This document shows positions 24,001-34,749 of a DNA stretch of 64,000 nucleotides, piece by piece. This DNA comes from Motacilla alba alba. Taxonomy: Eukaryota; Chordata; Aves; Passeriformes; Motacillidae. Location: contig NC_052017.1 of assembly GCF_015832195.1 (NCBI RefSeq), forward strand, positions 66,403,801-66,467,800, read 5' to 3'. The translations under genes and the position numbers were made by a program. The notes under the pieces are model-generated. The model was not told the origin of the DNA, made no database searches, and saw only the letters and a program-made list of their open reading frames with translations. Numbering within the stretch: position 1 is the stretch's first letter; every line of letters starts with the position of its first letter.

Positions 24001-24633
24001 TTCCTCTTCCTCTCTGGACATGTGTAGCCAGCTGGCATCTAAAAGAGGGGTAGAGCAGGGAGGGCTACTGAAGGTCTGGCAGCAGGAGAGAGCAGAGGAA
24101 GGTCTGCTCTCTGCCCAGCCCCACATGAGCTCCCCTGGAATGGCCATCCCGTGTAGCCCCCAGCTGAAGGGCTGCCAGCAGAGGAGCTGCCATGCTGGAG
24201 TACAGGAAAGTGCCAGTGCCTCAGGCCGAGGAATGTGCTGGCAGACAGATAGGAAAAGTTCAGCATTCCACAGCATTGCTGCCTCCCACCAGCCAGCTGT
24301 CCTTCACTGCCCACCCCATGGAGCAGGAGCTGGGGCCCCTCCTTGGGAGAGTCTGTGCTGGGACAGCCCTGAGCAGCCCCAGCATTCAGGCATCACACCC
24401 ACCCTCCAGTACCCTCACTGCCAGCACGCCAGGGAAACACGATCCTGGCATTGTGCAGGATGTTCTGGCAGCCCCAGCCCTGCCCATTCCAGCAGGGCCC
24501 CCTCACTCACTCACCTGTCTGCAGTGGATCCACCACAATCATCTGGCAGGGCTCTGCTGGAGAGCTGCTTTTCTGGGGAGCGCCATCCTCCACCCAGGCC
24601 ATCCTGAGCTGGGTAGGGCGTGCCTCCTCCACT
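17881..24633 (-). CDS. Maestro heat-like repeat (MROH) family protein, 19 exons
   Basis: Nineteen short minus-strand exons join in one frame of 766 codons including the stop, from ATG at 24600-24602. Family features recognised: SSIQ/DSIQILTSNLGQ, VLLDFTSSEIQEVW, KDWTVCYEDIQISILGQLLG, ERYLTPCERTHIILAAM, ASLLAGGLHMLSE, SQLRELSICIFRDQLESVVG, VLIPLFFHMSDQSPGVAKAS, KDKSRAEEYLHQSLPYLK and PQATVREVAVRFIGLA. These are typical of avian MROH7-like predicted proteins, a HEAT/armadillo-repeat family of unknown biochemical role that is highly multiplied in birds. There is no signal peptide or membrane segment. Introns are mostly 100-400 bp. All exon junctions are GT-AG by eye except the donor of exon 8 (G|AT). 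An acceptor-like site precedes exon 1 here, so an upstream exon may exist. The gene is intact in frame, but possibly a pseudogene because of that donor. Confidence 0.85.
18117..18170 (-). CDS. MROH-like exon 18 (54 nt)
   Basis: 54 nt; acceptor AG 18171-18172, donor GTGAGT at 18115-18116. Encodes (G)LAAWHLHSMEKLDEICS and completes split codons on both sides. Confidence 0.85.
18433..18535 (-). CDS. MROH-like exon 17
   Basis: 103 nt; acceptor AG 18536-18537, donor GTGAGC at 18431-18432. Encodes LVKDKSRAEEYLHQSLPYLK and HPQATVREVAVRFI, a diagnostic MROH segment. Confidence 0.88.
18796..18897 (-). CDS. MROH-like exon 16
   Basis: 102 nt; acceptor AG 18898-18899, donor GTAAGG at 18794-18795. Encodes ASGEALLAAAKLLKWKELKH and LLETRQTCRIGKCL. 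Confidence 0.87.
19313..19465 (-). CDS. MROH-like exon 15
   Basis: 153 nt; acceptor AG 19466-19467, donor GTACAG at 19311-19312. Encodes ECSQLRELSICIFRDQLESV, VGSNKRRNSYIRRVLIPLFF and HMSDQSPGVAK, the best-conserved HEAT-like block. Confidence 0.88.
19728..19922 (-). CDS. MROH-like exon 14
   Basis: 195 nt; acceptor AG 19923-19924, donor GTAAGG at 19726-19727. Encodes ATKMQVLLPHMMRVLQVCSA, DLKIKSLMFFKNVMGK, and GSPITGQLMESLLLLFDS. Confidence 0.85.
20051..20076 (+). repeat. (GCCAA)n short tandem repeat in MROH-like intron
   Basis: AGGCCAAGCCAAGCCAAGCC: four to five pentamer units in the intron between exons 13 and 14. Confidence 0.85.
20141..20275 (-). CDS. MROH-like exon 13
   Basis: 135 nt; acceptor AG 20276-20277, donor GTGAGC at 20139-20140. 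Encodes PSSRQFPSKDLGDKPDTERN and QRHPRLVTASLLAGGLHMLS, ending ETRDM. Confidence 0.85.
20360..20507 (-). CDS. MROH-like exon 12
   Basis: 148 nt; donor GTGAGT at 20358-20359. Two acceptor AGs lie five bases apart (20508-20509 and 20503-20504). Only the former keeps frame with exon 11, so it was chosen. Encodes STALQLWDQIFYKPQIREKI, LMVFVSLLQFLWMTNIPSS and TAEGTCILDLA. Confidence 0.8.
20819..20973 (-). CDS. MROH-like exon 11
   Basis: 155 nt; acceptor AG 20974-20975, donor GTACTG at 20817-20818. Encodes VQKIVSCIYDSLQDIQRLAI, RHCFDSLLMKMADKYPEDVV and TTLLNIAPQGD. Confidence 0.82.
21158..21307 (-). CDS. MROH-like exon 10
   Basis: 150 nt; acceptor AG 21308-21309, donor GTAAGT at 21156-21157. Encodes PFERYLTPCERTHIILAAME, VMTETTVFDKTAAEHILEVA and MGDPDFWLMH, a strong MROH signature. 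Confidence 0.85.
21616..21704 (-). CDS. MROH-like exon 9
   Basis: 89 nt; acceptor AG 21705-21706 (CTTTAG), donor GTAATG at 21614-21615. Encodes RSRLKDNTQLHGEGDTTSLL and RCVNLRNTK. The other two frames have stops, so the frame is fixed. Confidence 0.7.
22006..22177 (-). CDS. MROH-like exon 8, donor reads G|AT
   Basis: 172 nt if ended at the phase required by exon 9; acceptor AG 22178-22179. Encodes DWDFFIRKDWTVCYEDIQIS, ILGQLLGRLLLLQTSSREKE and TALSALHYLSEFICEQN. At the expected junction the minus strand reads AAAATG|ATAAGGG, i.e. the intron starts AT where a consensus GTAAGG would be. I see no good GT donor in the following 301-nt intron. The exon-8 frame stays open through the intron and stops at 21659, so retention would truncate the protein. 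Confidence 0.75.
22375..22479 (-). CDS. MROH-like exon 7
   Basis: 105 nt; acceptor AG 22480-22481, donor GTAAGG at 22373-22374. Encodes VLLDFTSSEIQEVWSRALGR, then IEMLSHFLYHYSTQR. Confidence 0.8.
22804..22893 (-). CDS. MROH-like exon 6
   Basis: 90 nt; acceptor AG 22894-22895, donor GTATGG at 22802-22803. Encodes TLRSMDSMLRAIVLSSPPSK and ISEELQNILQ. Confidence 0.8.
23199..23322 (-). CDS. MROH-like exon 5
   Basis: 124 nt; acceptor AG 23323-23324, donor GTAAGT at 23197-23198. Encodes KTVEVVLEDKKRSLLETCFR, TVFWLPPCSH and QKLLLKN. Confidence 0.8.
23427..23506 (-). CDS. MROH-like exon 4
   Basis: 80 nt; acceptor AG 23507-23508, donor GTACCT at 23425-23426. Encodes VLLEDEPWYELSTELRQVAM and LTIEIL. 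Confidence 0.8.
23637..23762 (-). CDS. MROH-like exon 3
   Basis: 126 nt; acceptor AG 23763-23764, donor GTGAGG at 23635-23636. Encodes DVRCKITLLYKIMDLCIKTA, then LIDFCRRYDLVERIQ. Confidence 0.8.
23959..24038 (-). CDS. MROH-like exon 2
   Basis: 80 nt; acceptor AG 24039-24040, donor GTAACT at 23957-23958. Encodes DASWLHMSREEEEVVDSI and QILTSNLGQ. Confidence 0.75.
24515..24633 (-). CDS. MROH-like exon 1 (5'-most found)
   Basis: 119 nt; acceptor-like CTGCAG ends at 24634, donor GTGAGT at 24513-24514. ATG at 24600-24602 has A at -3 and G at +4 and opens MAWVEDGAPQKSSSPAEP, then CQMIVVDPLQT. The frame is also open upstream to the acceptor, so the true start is uncertain. Confidence 0.6.
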
Positions 24634-24944
24634 CTGCAGGAGAAAAAATGAAAAATGGGAAAGGGACAAGTGAGAAGCTTTGGAGAAAGACCTCAGCATG
24701 ACAGGGACTGCTGACCCATCAGGGAGAGTTGGGCTATGCTTGCAAGCTCCTCACCTTGAGCTCTGGGATCTCATCCTATCCCATCATCCTGCTGGACACG
24801 GCAGCTGTATTGACCAGATGTCCTCTAGTGGGGTGTCACAAAGAGCCCCCCCTGTGACCCACACCTGCCCCTAGCACTGTTGCAGTGTTTGTAGACATGG
24901 AACCAGCCCCTAACTGTGGGTGCTGGCAATGAAGAAAACCATGC

Positions 24945-25342
24945 TATGTGGTTTTACATCATATATTTTCAAGTACACCTTATTTAAAAAACAATAAAAC
25001 AAACAAACAAACAAAAAAAAACCACCAAACAAAAAGCCACAAAACTTTATTATTATATAGTTTTAGAAAATAAAAGACTGTACAGGGGTAATATTGGGAG
25101 TTTCTTTCTAAGCTTATTCAGCCACAAAAATCCTTGAGTCTCTTTTGCTTTTTTTAAACTCACAGTAGTTGACTGAACTGTTATACTTCTTGTAAACAAT
25201 ACTCAGGTCTTACTACTAATTTTAAAAATACTTTCAATTTAAGTAAATGCCTAAGCCTAGTACTTCCCATTGGCATGCACTCAAGCCTTGCATATTCCAG
25301 ATATTACAACTAAGATGATAAAAAGATTTCCTTCTCTGAGAC
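24945..25342 (+). repeat. Direct repeat, copy 2 (5' side of MROH-like gene)
   Basis: Partner of the repeat at 16490-16882, starting just upstream (24945) of the MROH-like exons. It carries TTTATT near 25046, an AATAAA on the minus strand. The corresponding position in copy 1 is degenerate. The flanking sequence on the right side does not match the flank of copy 1. Confidence 0.75.
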
Positions 25343-25631
25343 GAACATATTCTTATCGTGTAGGTGATCATTTTAAGCTCCTCCTGAGGGCTGCAACTCC
25401 CGGTGCTAGAGGCATTTTTGTAAGAGAGCAAAATAATTCCTCCCTAGGGAAAAAAACTTTCTGCAAAAGCTGTGCAATGCAGCATTTTATTACATCTGTA
25501 TACCAAAAATACTGCAGTATTTTACCTACCAAAAAATGACAAACAATACGCATTAATAAAAATGCTAAGTCTCCCTGAAGAGTAACTGCTCTTCTCTGCA
25601 AATTATGTTGCCTTGGCTTAATGTATCATCA

Positions 25632-25830
25632 AAGGATCATTGGATAGTAGTGGTTGGAGTGGCCATCTAGTTCAACTCACTCATCAAATGCAAGGCAACA
25701 ATATGAAGTCAGAACTTTAAAAATCCTGAAGTGTCCACAAAGACACTGTAGATCTGCCATGAGCTGAAAAAGTTTGTCTTCCTGTGGTTACGCAGGTCCT
25801 GATGGTCTGTGGCTGTCCCTGTGACATGGA
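25632..25830 (-). mobile_element. Possible ancient CR1 remnant
   Basis: GGTTGGAGTGGCCATCTAGTTCAACTC resembles in part the reverse complement of a CR1 tail, followed by weakly similar sequence. Highly diverged; alternative is chance similarity. Confidence 0.25.
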
Positions 25831-27297
25831 TAACAGTGGGGGCCTGGACTCTAGTCTGCCTTGCTGTGAAGCCATTCCACAGCAAAGGAGAAGAGCTGTC
25901 TGGACACAGTTCACTTACATGATATTAAATCAATTAACTTAGTTTGATAAAAGGCAAAAATAACTGGAGAGTACATCTATTTTTATTCTTTGCAATTAGT
26001 TTATTAATATTTTCAGTAGGTTTCCCAGATCTAAAATATTGCATGAGAATTACTTTATTTTACTCATTTACCTATATATTTTGCCTTCCTTAAAAGTGTT
26101 ACAATATATTTAAAGCCTCTTTGGTACATTTATTGCCCTTCCACTGACACCCATAATTCCCTGCGACAGCTATCATTAATGGGAAAAAAATTCAAAAGGA
26201 CTTCATAATGTTGCAGTGACAACAAAGAAGAAATACTTTTTAAATTGTCCTGTGGTCTGTTTCTAGATTTGTTCTTCCTGAGGAATAGTCCATTGCCCTT
26301 CTAAGATGACCTGTGAGATAAAGGAAATACATGGGGCTGACCAGTTCAAGCTACTTCTTCATGGGGAGAGCAAGGCAGTTAGTAGCTACAACGCAGCTGA
26401 AGAAGGGTCTGGGAGTGAGTGACCCATCTTTGAAAACACAGGAAAGGTTTTGGATGGAACCTGGCACAAACTTGCAAGGGGAAACCTGCTCACTGTGTTT
26501 GTGTAGCCCCTGTCAAGCCCTACAGAGCAAGCAGGGCAGATGGAGATGGTGCCCTGGCAAGGTAAGCCCAGAACAATGCTGTTCCGTGGGTGATCATGGG
26601 TGCCTTATTGTGTATGCAGATCTCCACTGGATCTCAGCTGCCAAGAGTTAGTCTATGCATGACTTTGGTTATGTGCTGCAATAGCAGGAATCTATTACTT
26701 CATCACCCTTGGGACTACTATGATAGAAACAGAGCCGTAGCTAGTGGTCTGAAAACAGTGTTTGTTTTACTTCAGGTGCAAAGGATGCGCTCACTGTAAC
26801 TAGAAATGACTGGTACAAAAGTCTTTAAAGCTTTCATTTATCAGAAGAGACTGATGAGTGTGTTCTGCCTTTTGCTTTGGTTCCTCCGAAATACAGAACA
26901 AGTCTCTGTTCCATAGTCAAAATAACCATGGAGACTAAAACTAAAGTCATAGCATTTATCTTCCCTGTGTGGCCCTGACTTGCTACAAAAAGCCACCACT
27001 GAAACAACACAGGGCTATCCAACCTGGGAAAAGCAACATAAGATTTCATACACAAAAAAAATTCTAGAAACTCACTTCAAGCTGAAATTACTTCAGACCA
27101 TACCACACTCCAAACTAAATGCACAAGATATTTCCTTGATATTTAATTTTTCCACAATTAGTTCTTACGATGAAAGCACCACCACACCAGAAATCCTCTC
27201 TATCCCATGCAGACAAATTCACAAACCTACCAAAGTCCTTCTCCCACAAACTGGGAATTAGTTTAGTCCTATATTTGGGAAATGCTCGCTATGCTAG

Positions 27298-27389
27298 TGA
27301 AGGTGTCTATGTGCATAAACAGTCAGACTGGACCTAGAGAGGGTGTTTCTGTGGATAAGGAGACACAAGACTGGACCTAGAGTGTAGAT
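27298..27389 (+). repeat. Imperfect ~45-bp tandem duplication
   Basis: AGGTGTCTATGTGCATAA then CAGACTGGACCTAGAGAG, followed by GGTGTTTCTGTGGATAAGG then AAGACTGGACCTAGAGTG. Two units sharing the GACTGGACCTAGAG block. Confidence 0.7.
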
Positions 27390-29752
27390 GTTCAGAATGT
27401 TTAACACTTCTCTTCGTGTTCAGTTACCCTGTAGATTAATGTGCCACTGCCTGAACTTATTGTAGATCATAACATGGCAGCAGAGGAAACCTGCTGTGAA
27501 GTTCCTGGAGTGGTAAGCTGACTGACAGCAAATAAGACATCTTTGTAGTTTCTTTTCCCTGAGGTTTTAAACAAATTAATTTGCCTAGTTTTCACTGTTG
27601 CTTTTTGCTTCACGTCCTCCTTACAGGAAGATAAGCAGGCAACTTTCTTACTTTATCAATTTGCAAATATGGAAATTAGATATACATATATTTTTTACAA
27701 CTTGGTACACACAAGGGAAGTGTATACCAAGTAATGCTTAAATGAACCAAGTTTAGCCTATCTGTTCTTTAATTCTTTCCTTTCCTTCTTACATGTTTTT
27801 TCCCTTTACCTCAAGAAAAGAATGGGACAGAGTGCAAGTTGGGGATATAAGGAAACTCCCCGAAGATTGGAGCAGTGCTTTTCAGAAGGCCAGGTCATGC
27901 CAGTTTGCCTGGTAAGAAGGGCAGACATTTACATTACAAAGCAGAGCAAGCATCTAACAATACATGAAACATTAGGGGGTTGCAAGACGGTATTACTCAT
28001 TTGCTTAAAAAATTGAGTTTGTTTGAAAATATTAAAGGACTAAGGTGGAAAACTGGTCCCACTGGAATCAGTCTGTTCCCTGCTACTTCTGTAGAGCCAG
28101 AACTTCATCCTAGATCTCCAGGAGGCAAAGCCTCTCTCTATAGCTGCAAATCAAAGTACTTCTAATTCCTCTTAATTTACCTAAGACTACAAAGAGGTGT
28201 GGTTACCCTGATTGGGATCTGTATTTGAATAAAAGTATAAATTTCAGCTCTAGAGACACTTCAAATTTAAATTTTCAGAAGATGGGCTTTTCCTAGTGTT
28301 TGAATATTTTTCCTAACTCTTCATGGGCACATTAGTTTTTACCAAGAGTGATATACACTGGGTTGGGAGAAGAAGTCATAAATATCAAAGATAGAAAACG
28401 TTTGTACATTATATATTATTCTGTAATTCTCCAATTGTAGGGAGGACAACCATGTAGTCACACCTAGGAGCAGCAAATAATACTCTTCTGATAATACTCT
28501 TCTGTCAGATGTTTAGAAATTATTTTTTTTTCATGCTCTAAATTTATTCCAGATATAAAAGACAGTATCTTGCATTTGAACTGCATCTACCTGAAAGTGA
28601 TATGGCCTGGTAATGTTTCTTAGACAGCCTCTCTCTGAAACATTAGAAGGTTATTATGGTTATATATAGGTACTTTCTTTCTCTATTTATTTCCCTCCCC
28701 ATCAACCTGCTTTTAGACCAGCCTAGTACTTAGGTACTTAGGGTAAAAATGCATAATACAGCAATACATAAAATCATAAGGCATACAGTGTGTATGAGTT
28801 ATTGCAAAGTGTACTACTGCTGGGCAACCACCGCTGCAGAACTACCTTTCACAGAAGCACTTTTTAGCTTTTTTCCCATCTTTCAGGTACCAGAATATCA
28901 GCTTGAAACTTATTTCATCTCATCAGTGATGTCCCTGCTTCAGAGTTACCAGTCAGTACTTGCTTTATCGCTCACAGATCGTCTCAGACCCAGCAGACTC
29001 TGAAAGATCCTCTGGGCTACTCAGACATGTGGCAAATAATCAGAATCCTTGAACAACACACATAATTACACAGCATATACCAGTTGCCATGTTCTTTTGT
29101 TCCCTTCATTAAATATTATCCTTTTTCTTTATCACATACCAGGTATCAGGGATTAGGCAGACCAGTTAATTGGTCTTCAACAGTTCTGGGTTTGTGTCGT
29201 TCCAAAAGAGAGAGAGACATTTTAACACAAGTTTGAAAGTTCTTACTTGTATTAAAAAGTCCACATGAATAACTGTCTACATGAAGAAAAACAAAGTTTG
29301 TCCTCAAGGTGGGAAAACCAACATTTTACATTGCCTCATATCTCAAATTTAATACTAAATATCAGTTGTTTAATTAGTACATAACCATCTCACCCTTGTT
29401 CAAATGTCTTGTTCACTTGCAAATGAGTATTCTCAATAGTAACTCTTCAAGACAAGTAGACAATTATTGTACCTTTTGAAAATGGTATTTTTAGGATAAA
29501 TTTCAGTCCAAACATCACCTCAATGCAACTGGCAATCTCTTTTACCACCTTTGACTGATTTAATGCATTGAGACACATCACTGCTCATTAAGTATCTGTA
29601 CCAGCCACTAGGACAGGTGGCTGGTCTGGCTTACAGGTATGGCTTACAGCCAGCAGCAGCCAGTCCTAAATCCACACCATTCCTGAGCAGATACACCTTT
29701 TCTATGCCTCTGTTCTTTGTGTGTTTTTGTTGCAGTTGTTGTTCTTGGTTTG

Positions 29753-29786
29753 TTTTTTTTTTTTTTTTTTTTTTGGGGGGGGGGGG
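29753..29786 (+). repeat. T22-G12 homopolymer junction
   Basis: Twenty-two T followed directly by twelve G and then TGGTGGGGTG. A G-rich run that may form a quadruplex; also an assembly risk. Confidence 0.9.
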
Positions 29787-30599
29787 TGGTGGGGTGCTGT
29801 CTATGCATTGGTTTTCAGCTGCATCTCTTCTCTGTTCAGGCTGTATAAGGAAAGTCAGCAAAAGTGGGATTAATGCAGGATTTATCCCAGTGCTGGTGTT
29901 CCCAAGAGGTGCCAACGTGCCCAACACATTCTAGACTCCACCACTGTAACAAAAACGACTTTAAAAATTCCTATACCTGCTCACTGATGGAAACACCTTT
30001 CCCAAAAATGAGTCTTCCCGTTTCCAGCAGGACTGATCATTCGAGCACTGAGAAGACTGCAAAAACCAGGCTTAAGGAATGTTCAGTGATTTTCAGCAGG
30101 CTTACTTGAATGACTAGGACTACCAAAAACTGCCTACTCCTAAGGTTGCTGTTTTTGCACAGATTACTTAGGAAGGACACAGAGCACTTGGAAAATCTCA
30201 CTGCACCGGCCAAAAGACAGAATTCAAATATACAGCTATATGATAGGCAGAAATACTGCAGCCTTGAGATTATTTTATTCATTACTCTATAAATTAAGGG
30301 ACTTATTACTATACAGGATGATTAGTCCTGACTGCGGTCTTTGCAAAACATTTTCTAATGTTTGTTATTGTTATAAATGAGTGTCAAAATTCATATTTAT
30401 TAGAATAGAGAAATAAATTCAGAATAGTATGAAATAAGGTAGATAGATATTAAAGTAAAAAGGGATAGAAGGAGAGTTACGTCTGGACATGTTCTCAGGG
30501 AAATACACTAGAAAAGTCAGTCTGCAGTAAAACACCAACACATACCATACCAATAGACTCTATTTACATGTGAAACCCAGCAGGGATCGTTGATTTCAA

Positions 30600-31175
30600 G
30601 ATTGCAACCACACAGGGAATTATGCCATCAGCAGCACACCTGGATACCCCCGACTGGAGGGGGGGAACACACTGCTTAGAATTTTAAAACAGTTCTGGGA
30701 AACCTCTCGGTTTGCAAAAGAGATTTCCAGTAAGACCTGAGTATCGGAATTCAGGGTGATAACAAGGATATCTCTCTCGGGATGTGACTGTGTATTGTTA
30801 AGATTAATCCTGTCTAGCACAAGACCAGAAGTCGATGAATTATTCCCAAAGACATCGAGGACAGGACCATCTTCCATCAGATACCATTCTACTGGACCGG
30901 AGAAACCTTTGGAACTTGTTTGGTTATGAAAAGGACAATGGACTTCCTAGCCCGCAGCAAGAAAAATAGGATAAAAAGACCTGCATGGAGAAAACTCGGT
31001 GTGCTCGCCGCACTCCGAAGCTGCCAGTGCTTGGGGTTGCTCAGGGCGTCACCCAGAGTCTATTCCCGGGCTAGACTCTGTCCGATCCGTGGCTTACCGA
31101 AATTTTGTCAATTTGCGCGAAATAAATTTTGTACTTTGTTTTTATATCATAATTTGGCTCTGGCAAATTATTGAT
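30600..31175 (+). mobile_element. Probable retroviral LTR fragment
   Basis: A CpG-containing island in AT-rich DNA with an LTR-like order: TATA-like GGATAAAAAG near 30969, a GC-rich R-like stretch (GTGCTCGCCGCACTCCGAAG), then GCGCGAAATAAATTTTGTAC with AATAAA near 31122, then a T-rich tail ending CTCTGGCAAATTA. No retroviral gene is attached. Ends and family could not be fixed and no target-site duplication was recognised. Confidence 0.45.
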
Positions 31176-33273
31176 AAAATTAAATTGGCAATTCTATGCA
31201 TAACATTATTCAGAGGATGACAATCTTTCTGTCATATACTCTGTACCACATGAAGTTTTAGGCAACTCATTTACAGCACCAATCCTTTAACTTTGCTTTA
31301 GGCAAGACCATGTAGGAGGTATGGGAGAGACTGAGAAGGTGAACATATGATATTGGACAAGATCATTTTGAGTTTGGGCCTACATCACTGATCTCAATGG
31401 TGCCAGAAATTTCTGTAAAGCAAACATCTTTTTTTTTTTTTAAAGTTATTTTTAGGGATCCACAATGAAAACATTTTTACCCTATTTTTCCCCTTCTTGG
31501 AAATAGTCAGACCCAGTTGTCCATCCCAAGTGCGGGAATACAGGATGGCATCACAGGTAGATAAGGGTAACCAACCCCTGATCCCACAGCACATAAATTC
31601 TGCTCATCTCAGAACAGCTAAGGATCACAGAAGCATCAGCAAAGTAAATTACTCTTCCAGATTTATATTATAAAAATGTATAAATATTGGAACAACTTCA
31701 AACCAAAACCCACCTTCTGCCTAAACACTTAGAATTTGCTAGTAATTTAAACATGGTTATACGAAGTCATATTGCTGCTATTCTGTAAATCTCCCCAACT
31801 CTCTTCCATATTCATAGGGCTAGACTATTAATTAACCATGGCAGTGCACATTTCCAAATAGCCTAAGACAAACAAAACTATGTCTTGAGCACTGCTGTGT
31901 TGTACAAACCTCATAGTGCATTACACACCTTGGGCCCTAACCAGGAGTCATTTCCCAGCTTCAAAACGGAGCACATATTCACTACATCAAGGCCATTAAA
32001 TGAGTCAGCAAAACCCTCATGAATGAATTGCTATCCTGCTCAGAGCAAAGACCAATTCTCTAAAGAGTTGAGCCTGCTAATGAGAACCCTCCCCAGCCGA
32101 GTCAGCACACTGGGCACACATTTGCCATTGAACAGGGTAAGAATCACCTACCCGAGGCACAAGGAGGAAGCAAGAGGCATCAAATTCAGAGGAGTGGCTG
32201 GAAAGTATGAGGCTGCCAATAAGTACAGCCAGCTCAGCACTCCTCCTGAACAGGGATGTGCTTACAGCTACAGGCTGAACCAACAGGTACACTCAGGCTT
32301 TTCAACATCAAGGAGTTACTGTCTCAGCAGCAGCAATCACCCAAAATTGCCAGTCTTTCTTTTTAAAATGCATGGATGCAGTTTATTCCACTTCAGTGCA
32401 AAAGAGCTACAGATCTTATGAACACCGTGCCCCAAATACACAACAGCAGCCCCCAATTCGTGCCCGTGCTCCTGCTACACCCCACCAAAACAAACCACAG
32501 CCTTTCTACTCTTCAAGCCCCAGGCAACACTCTCCTAGCCCAGAAATGCTGAGTACTGCTGCAAACAGAGTCTCCACACTGCCCTGCTGGGTGTGCTCAC
32601 CTGTCGTGACTCTCTTTGCAAGCTGACCTCCCCACAGGGCTGCAAATGAAAAAAAAAGATTCTTCCAAGCTTCCTTCCTCGGCACCTTTTGATGGTGGAG
32701 GAAAATTCTCCACTTATCTCTTTAGCATCCCACATTAGCAGAGCCCTGCCCCACCTGCTGCCTACTCTGGCTCAGCTGCTGCTCAGACCCTGGGCACCTG
32801 GGTCTCACACACCTCTGGCCACATAAAGCCACACTAATACCACACTAGCAGCTGCTGCTGGAATGTGTGCAAGGAGAAAGCACTATCACCTTAATTTCTG
32901 TGGTATCATCTCCTATTTTGGTCACTGTGAGAGGACAAAATGTTGACTGAGCAGTAAGAAAGGTATTATGCAAAGATGGAGCTTTAAACACTGTAACAGA
33001 GATGCCAGGAATGCCTTGAATAAAACACCTAAGCCCAGTCTGCTGTGGAGTGTCTACGATTTCTCAGCCCATGCAAACTGCACTGGTGTGTGCACCCAAG
33101 AGTGAACATTCCTTTAGTAATGACTAGCTTTACTCTTACTGTAGACCCTAGGAACCCCATAGTCATTAAAAGTTGCAGAATCAGTCTGGGATTCTATTAA
33201 GCAGTGGGTCTTTTTGGGGTTGGTTTTTTTTTTGTTGTTGTTGTTGTTTTTGTTTGGTTGGGTTTTGGTTTTT

Positions 33274-33305
<32 letters not shown>

Positions 33306-34749
33306 GTTGGTTGGTTGGTTGGTTGGTTTTGAGTGGTGGGGTTTTTTGTTTGGTTTTTTTTTTTTTGTTGTTGTTTTTTACAGAGTTGTTTCTCCCTAGC
33401 AGTCAGAAAGCCTTTCAGACACTGACTCTTCCTCTGTGGTGCAGCTACTAAACTCAGCTGTAGAGAGAAATCTCCAAAGCTCTGAAGATTCCCGAGAAGA
33501 TAGGATGTACTTTCTCACCTACTTTCTGTGGAGGTCCCCAACACTGACCTGTAAGAGTCCAAATAATTTCTTAGTCCAGTAACTGAAGATACTTTATATA
33601 TGGCAGAGATTTTATACACAGCCCTCATCTTCAGGAAACACTGGAAATGTGCTTCTCAGACTAGAGGGTAAACTTCATCCAGAGACAGCAGGATCAGAAC
33701 ATGTGCTATTCCTTACTGCACAAAATAAACATTCTATAAAAAAAATTAGACAGCATAATTAACAATGACTAACATTTATGCCCATCATCTTCTATCTGTA
33801 AAAAACTAAAATTCAAAGAGCAGCAGGGTTCCTCTGTGTTTCACGGCCAAAAGAACGTATGTGCTTTGAACAACTTAAGGGAAGAAATTATTTCAGCTAC
33901 TGGCAAATTATACTAACAGTTTTGTCCCTAAAGCACTGTATAAAAGCATAGCACGTCACTGAAGCAGTTGTATAAAACCATATTAAATTCTTGTAACTGA
34001 TCAATCATCGTGTCTACCCGGAGGTATCTGCACTGCGTGTCACAGGGGAGAGGACAGGACAGCCTCCATGTCTGCAAGTCATTTTCTGCGCTGGCTGAAG
34101 TGGTTTCAAATCACTCCTGTATCCTCTAATACTGTGGTCGTTTAGTTCTGCTCTGGCTTCTCAGCTCAGATAAAAGGAGTCAGCAGGATGCCAGCAGCCT
34201 ACATAAAACTGATGACAACAAGGTATCATGCAAGCACTGATACACTACCACAGTTCTCTCAAGCCAGGCTTTCAGGAGGCAACAGAAGAGGCAGAAGGAT
34301 GTTACAAGAAGCAATTGTTCAAGTTTTGAAAGATTTTCCTGTGCCACAGTTGGCCAGCTAAGCCAGCCAGTTTTTTGTTCTGCTCATTGTCCAAAGTTGC
34401 ACAGATGTGTAAGAGAGAATCTGACTCAGTCCCTTGTAGCTGCAGAGACAATGAGCTGGATCACAAGCAGAAAAAATATGCTTCCTATTATCATCATCAA
34501 CTCTATAAACAAGTGTGCAAACAGGCATTCTGCTTCTGGGGCACAGCATCCATTACTGGTGCTACCTTCATTTTCCCACTGAAAAATCAGAATCAGAAGT
34601 TCTCATTCATAAAAGTGATGGCTCAGCATCATGAAATGTAATGTGCCTGCACACTTTTTACAACAAAGCTACTGTCTGCTTCTTTTAAAAATGATTCTTT
34701 CTCTAACTTGCACTTCCAAGAATGTCCATAGATAAAATTATTAAGTACA
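31176..34749. other. Intergenic DNA downstream of DSP, no supported gene
   Basis: Contains the T/GTT low-complexity tract at 33.2 kb. No coding exon recognised on either strand, including no SNRNP48-like exon expected from mammalian gene order. Confidence 0.55.
33224..33376 (+). repeat. T/GTT/GGT low-complexity tract
   Basis: Runs of GTT, GGT and GGTT units among poly-T. It generates spurious Phe/Leu/Trp-rich frames that are not genes. Confidence 0.9.

Larger units (their letters stand above)
25343..30599. other. Intergenic DNA, no supported gene
   Basis: AT-rich with microsatellites and possible old CR1 debris. No exon of MROH type or other recognisable protein. Confidence 0.6.

Noticed and set aside
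23987..24701. Plus-strand open frames of 169-206 codons
   Set aside because: Opposite MROH-like exons 1-2 and their intron; Ser/Pro/His-rich and unsupported.
33173..33451. Phe/Cys/Trp-rich plus-strand frame
   Set aside because: Product of the T/GTT/GGT low-complexity tract.
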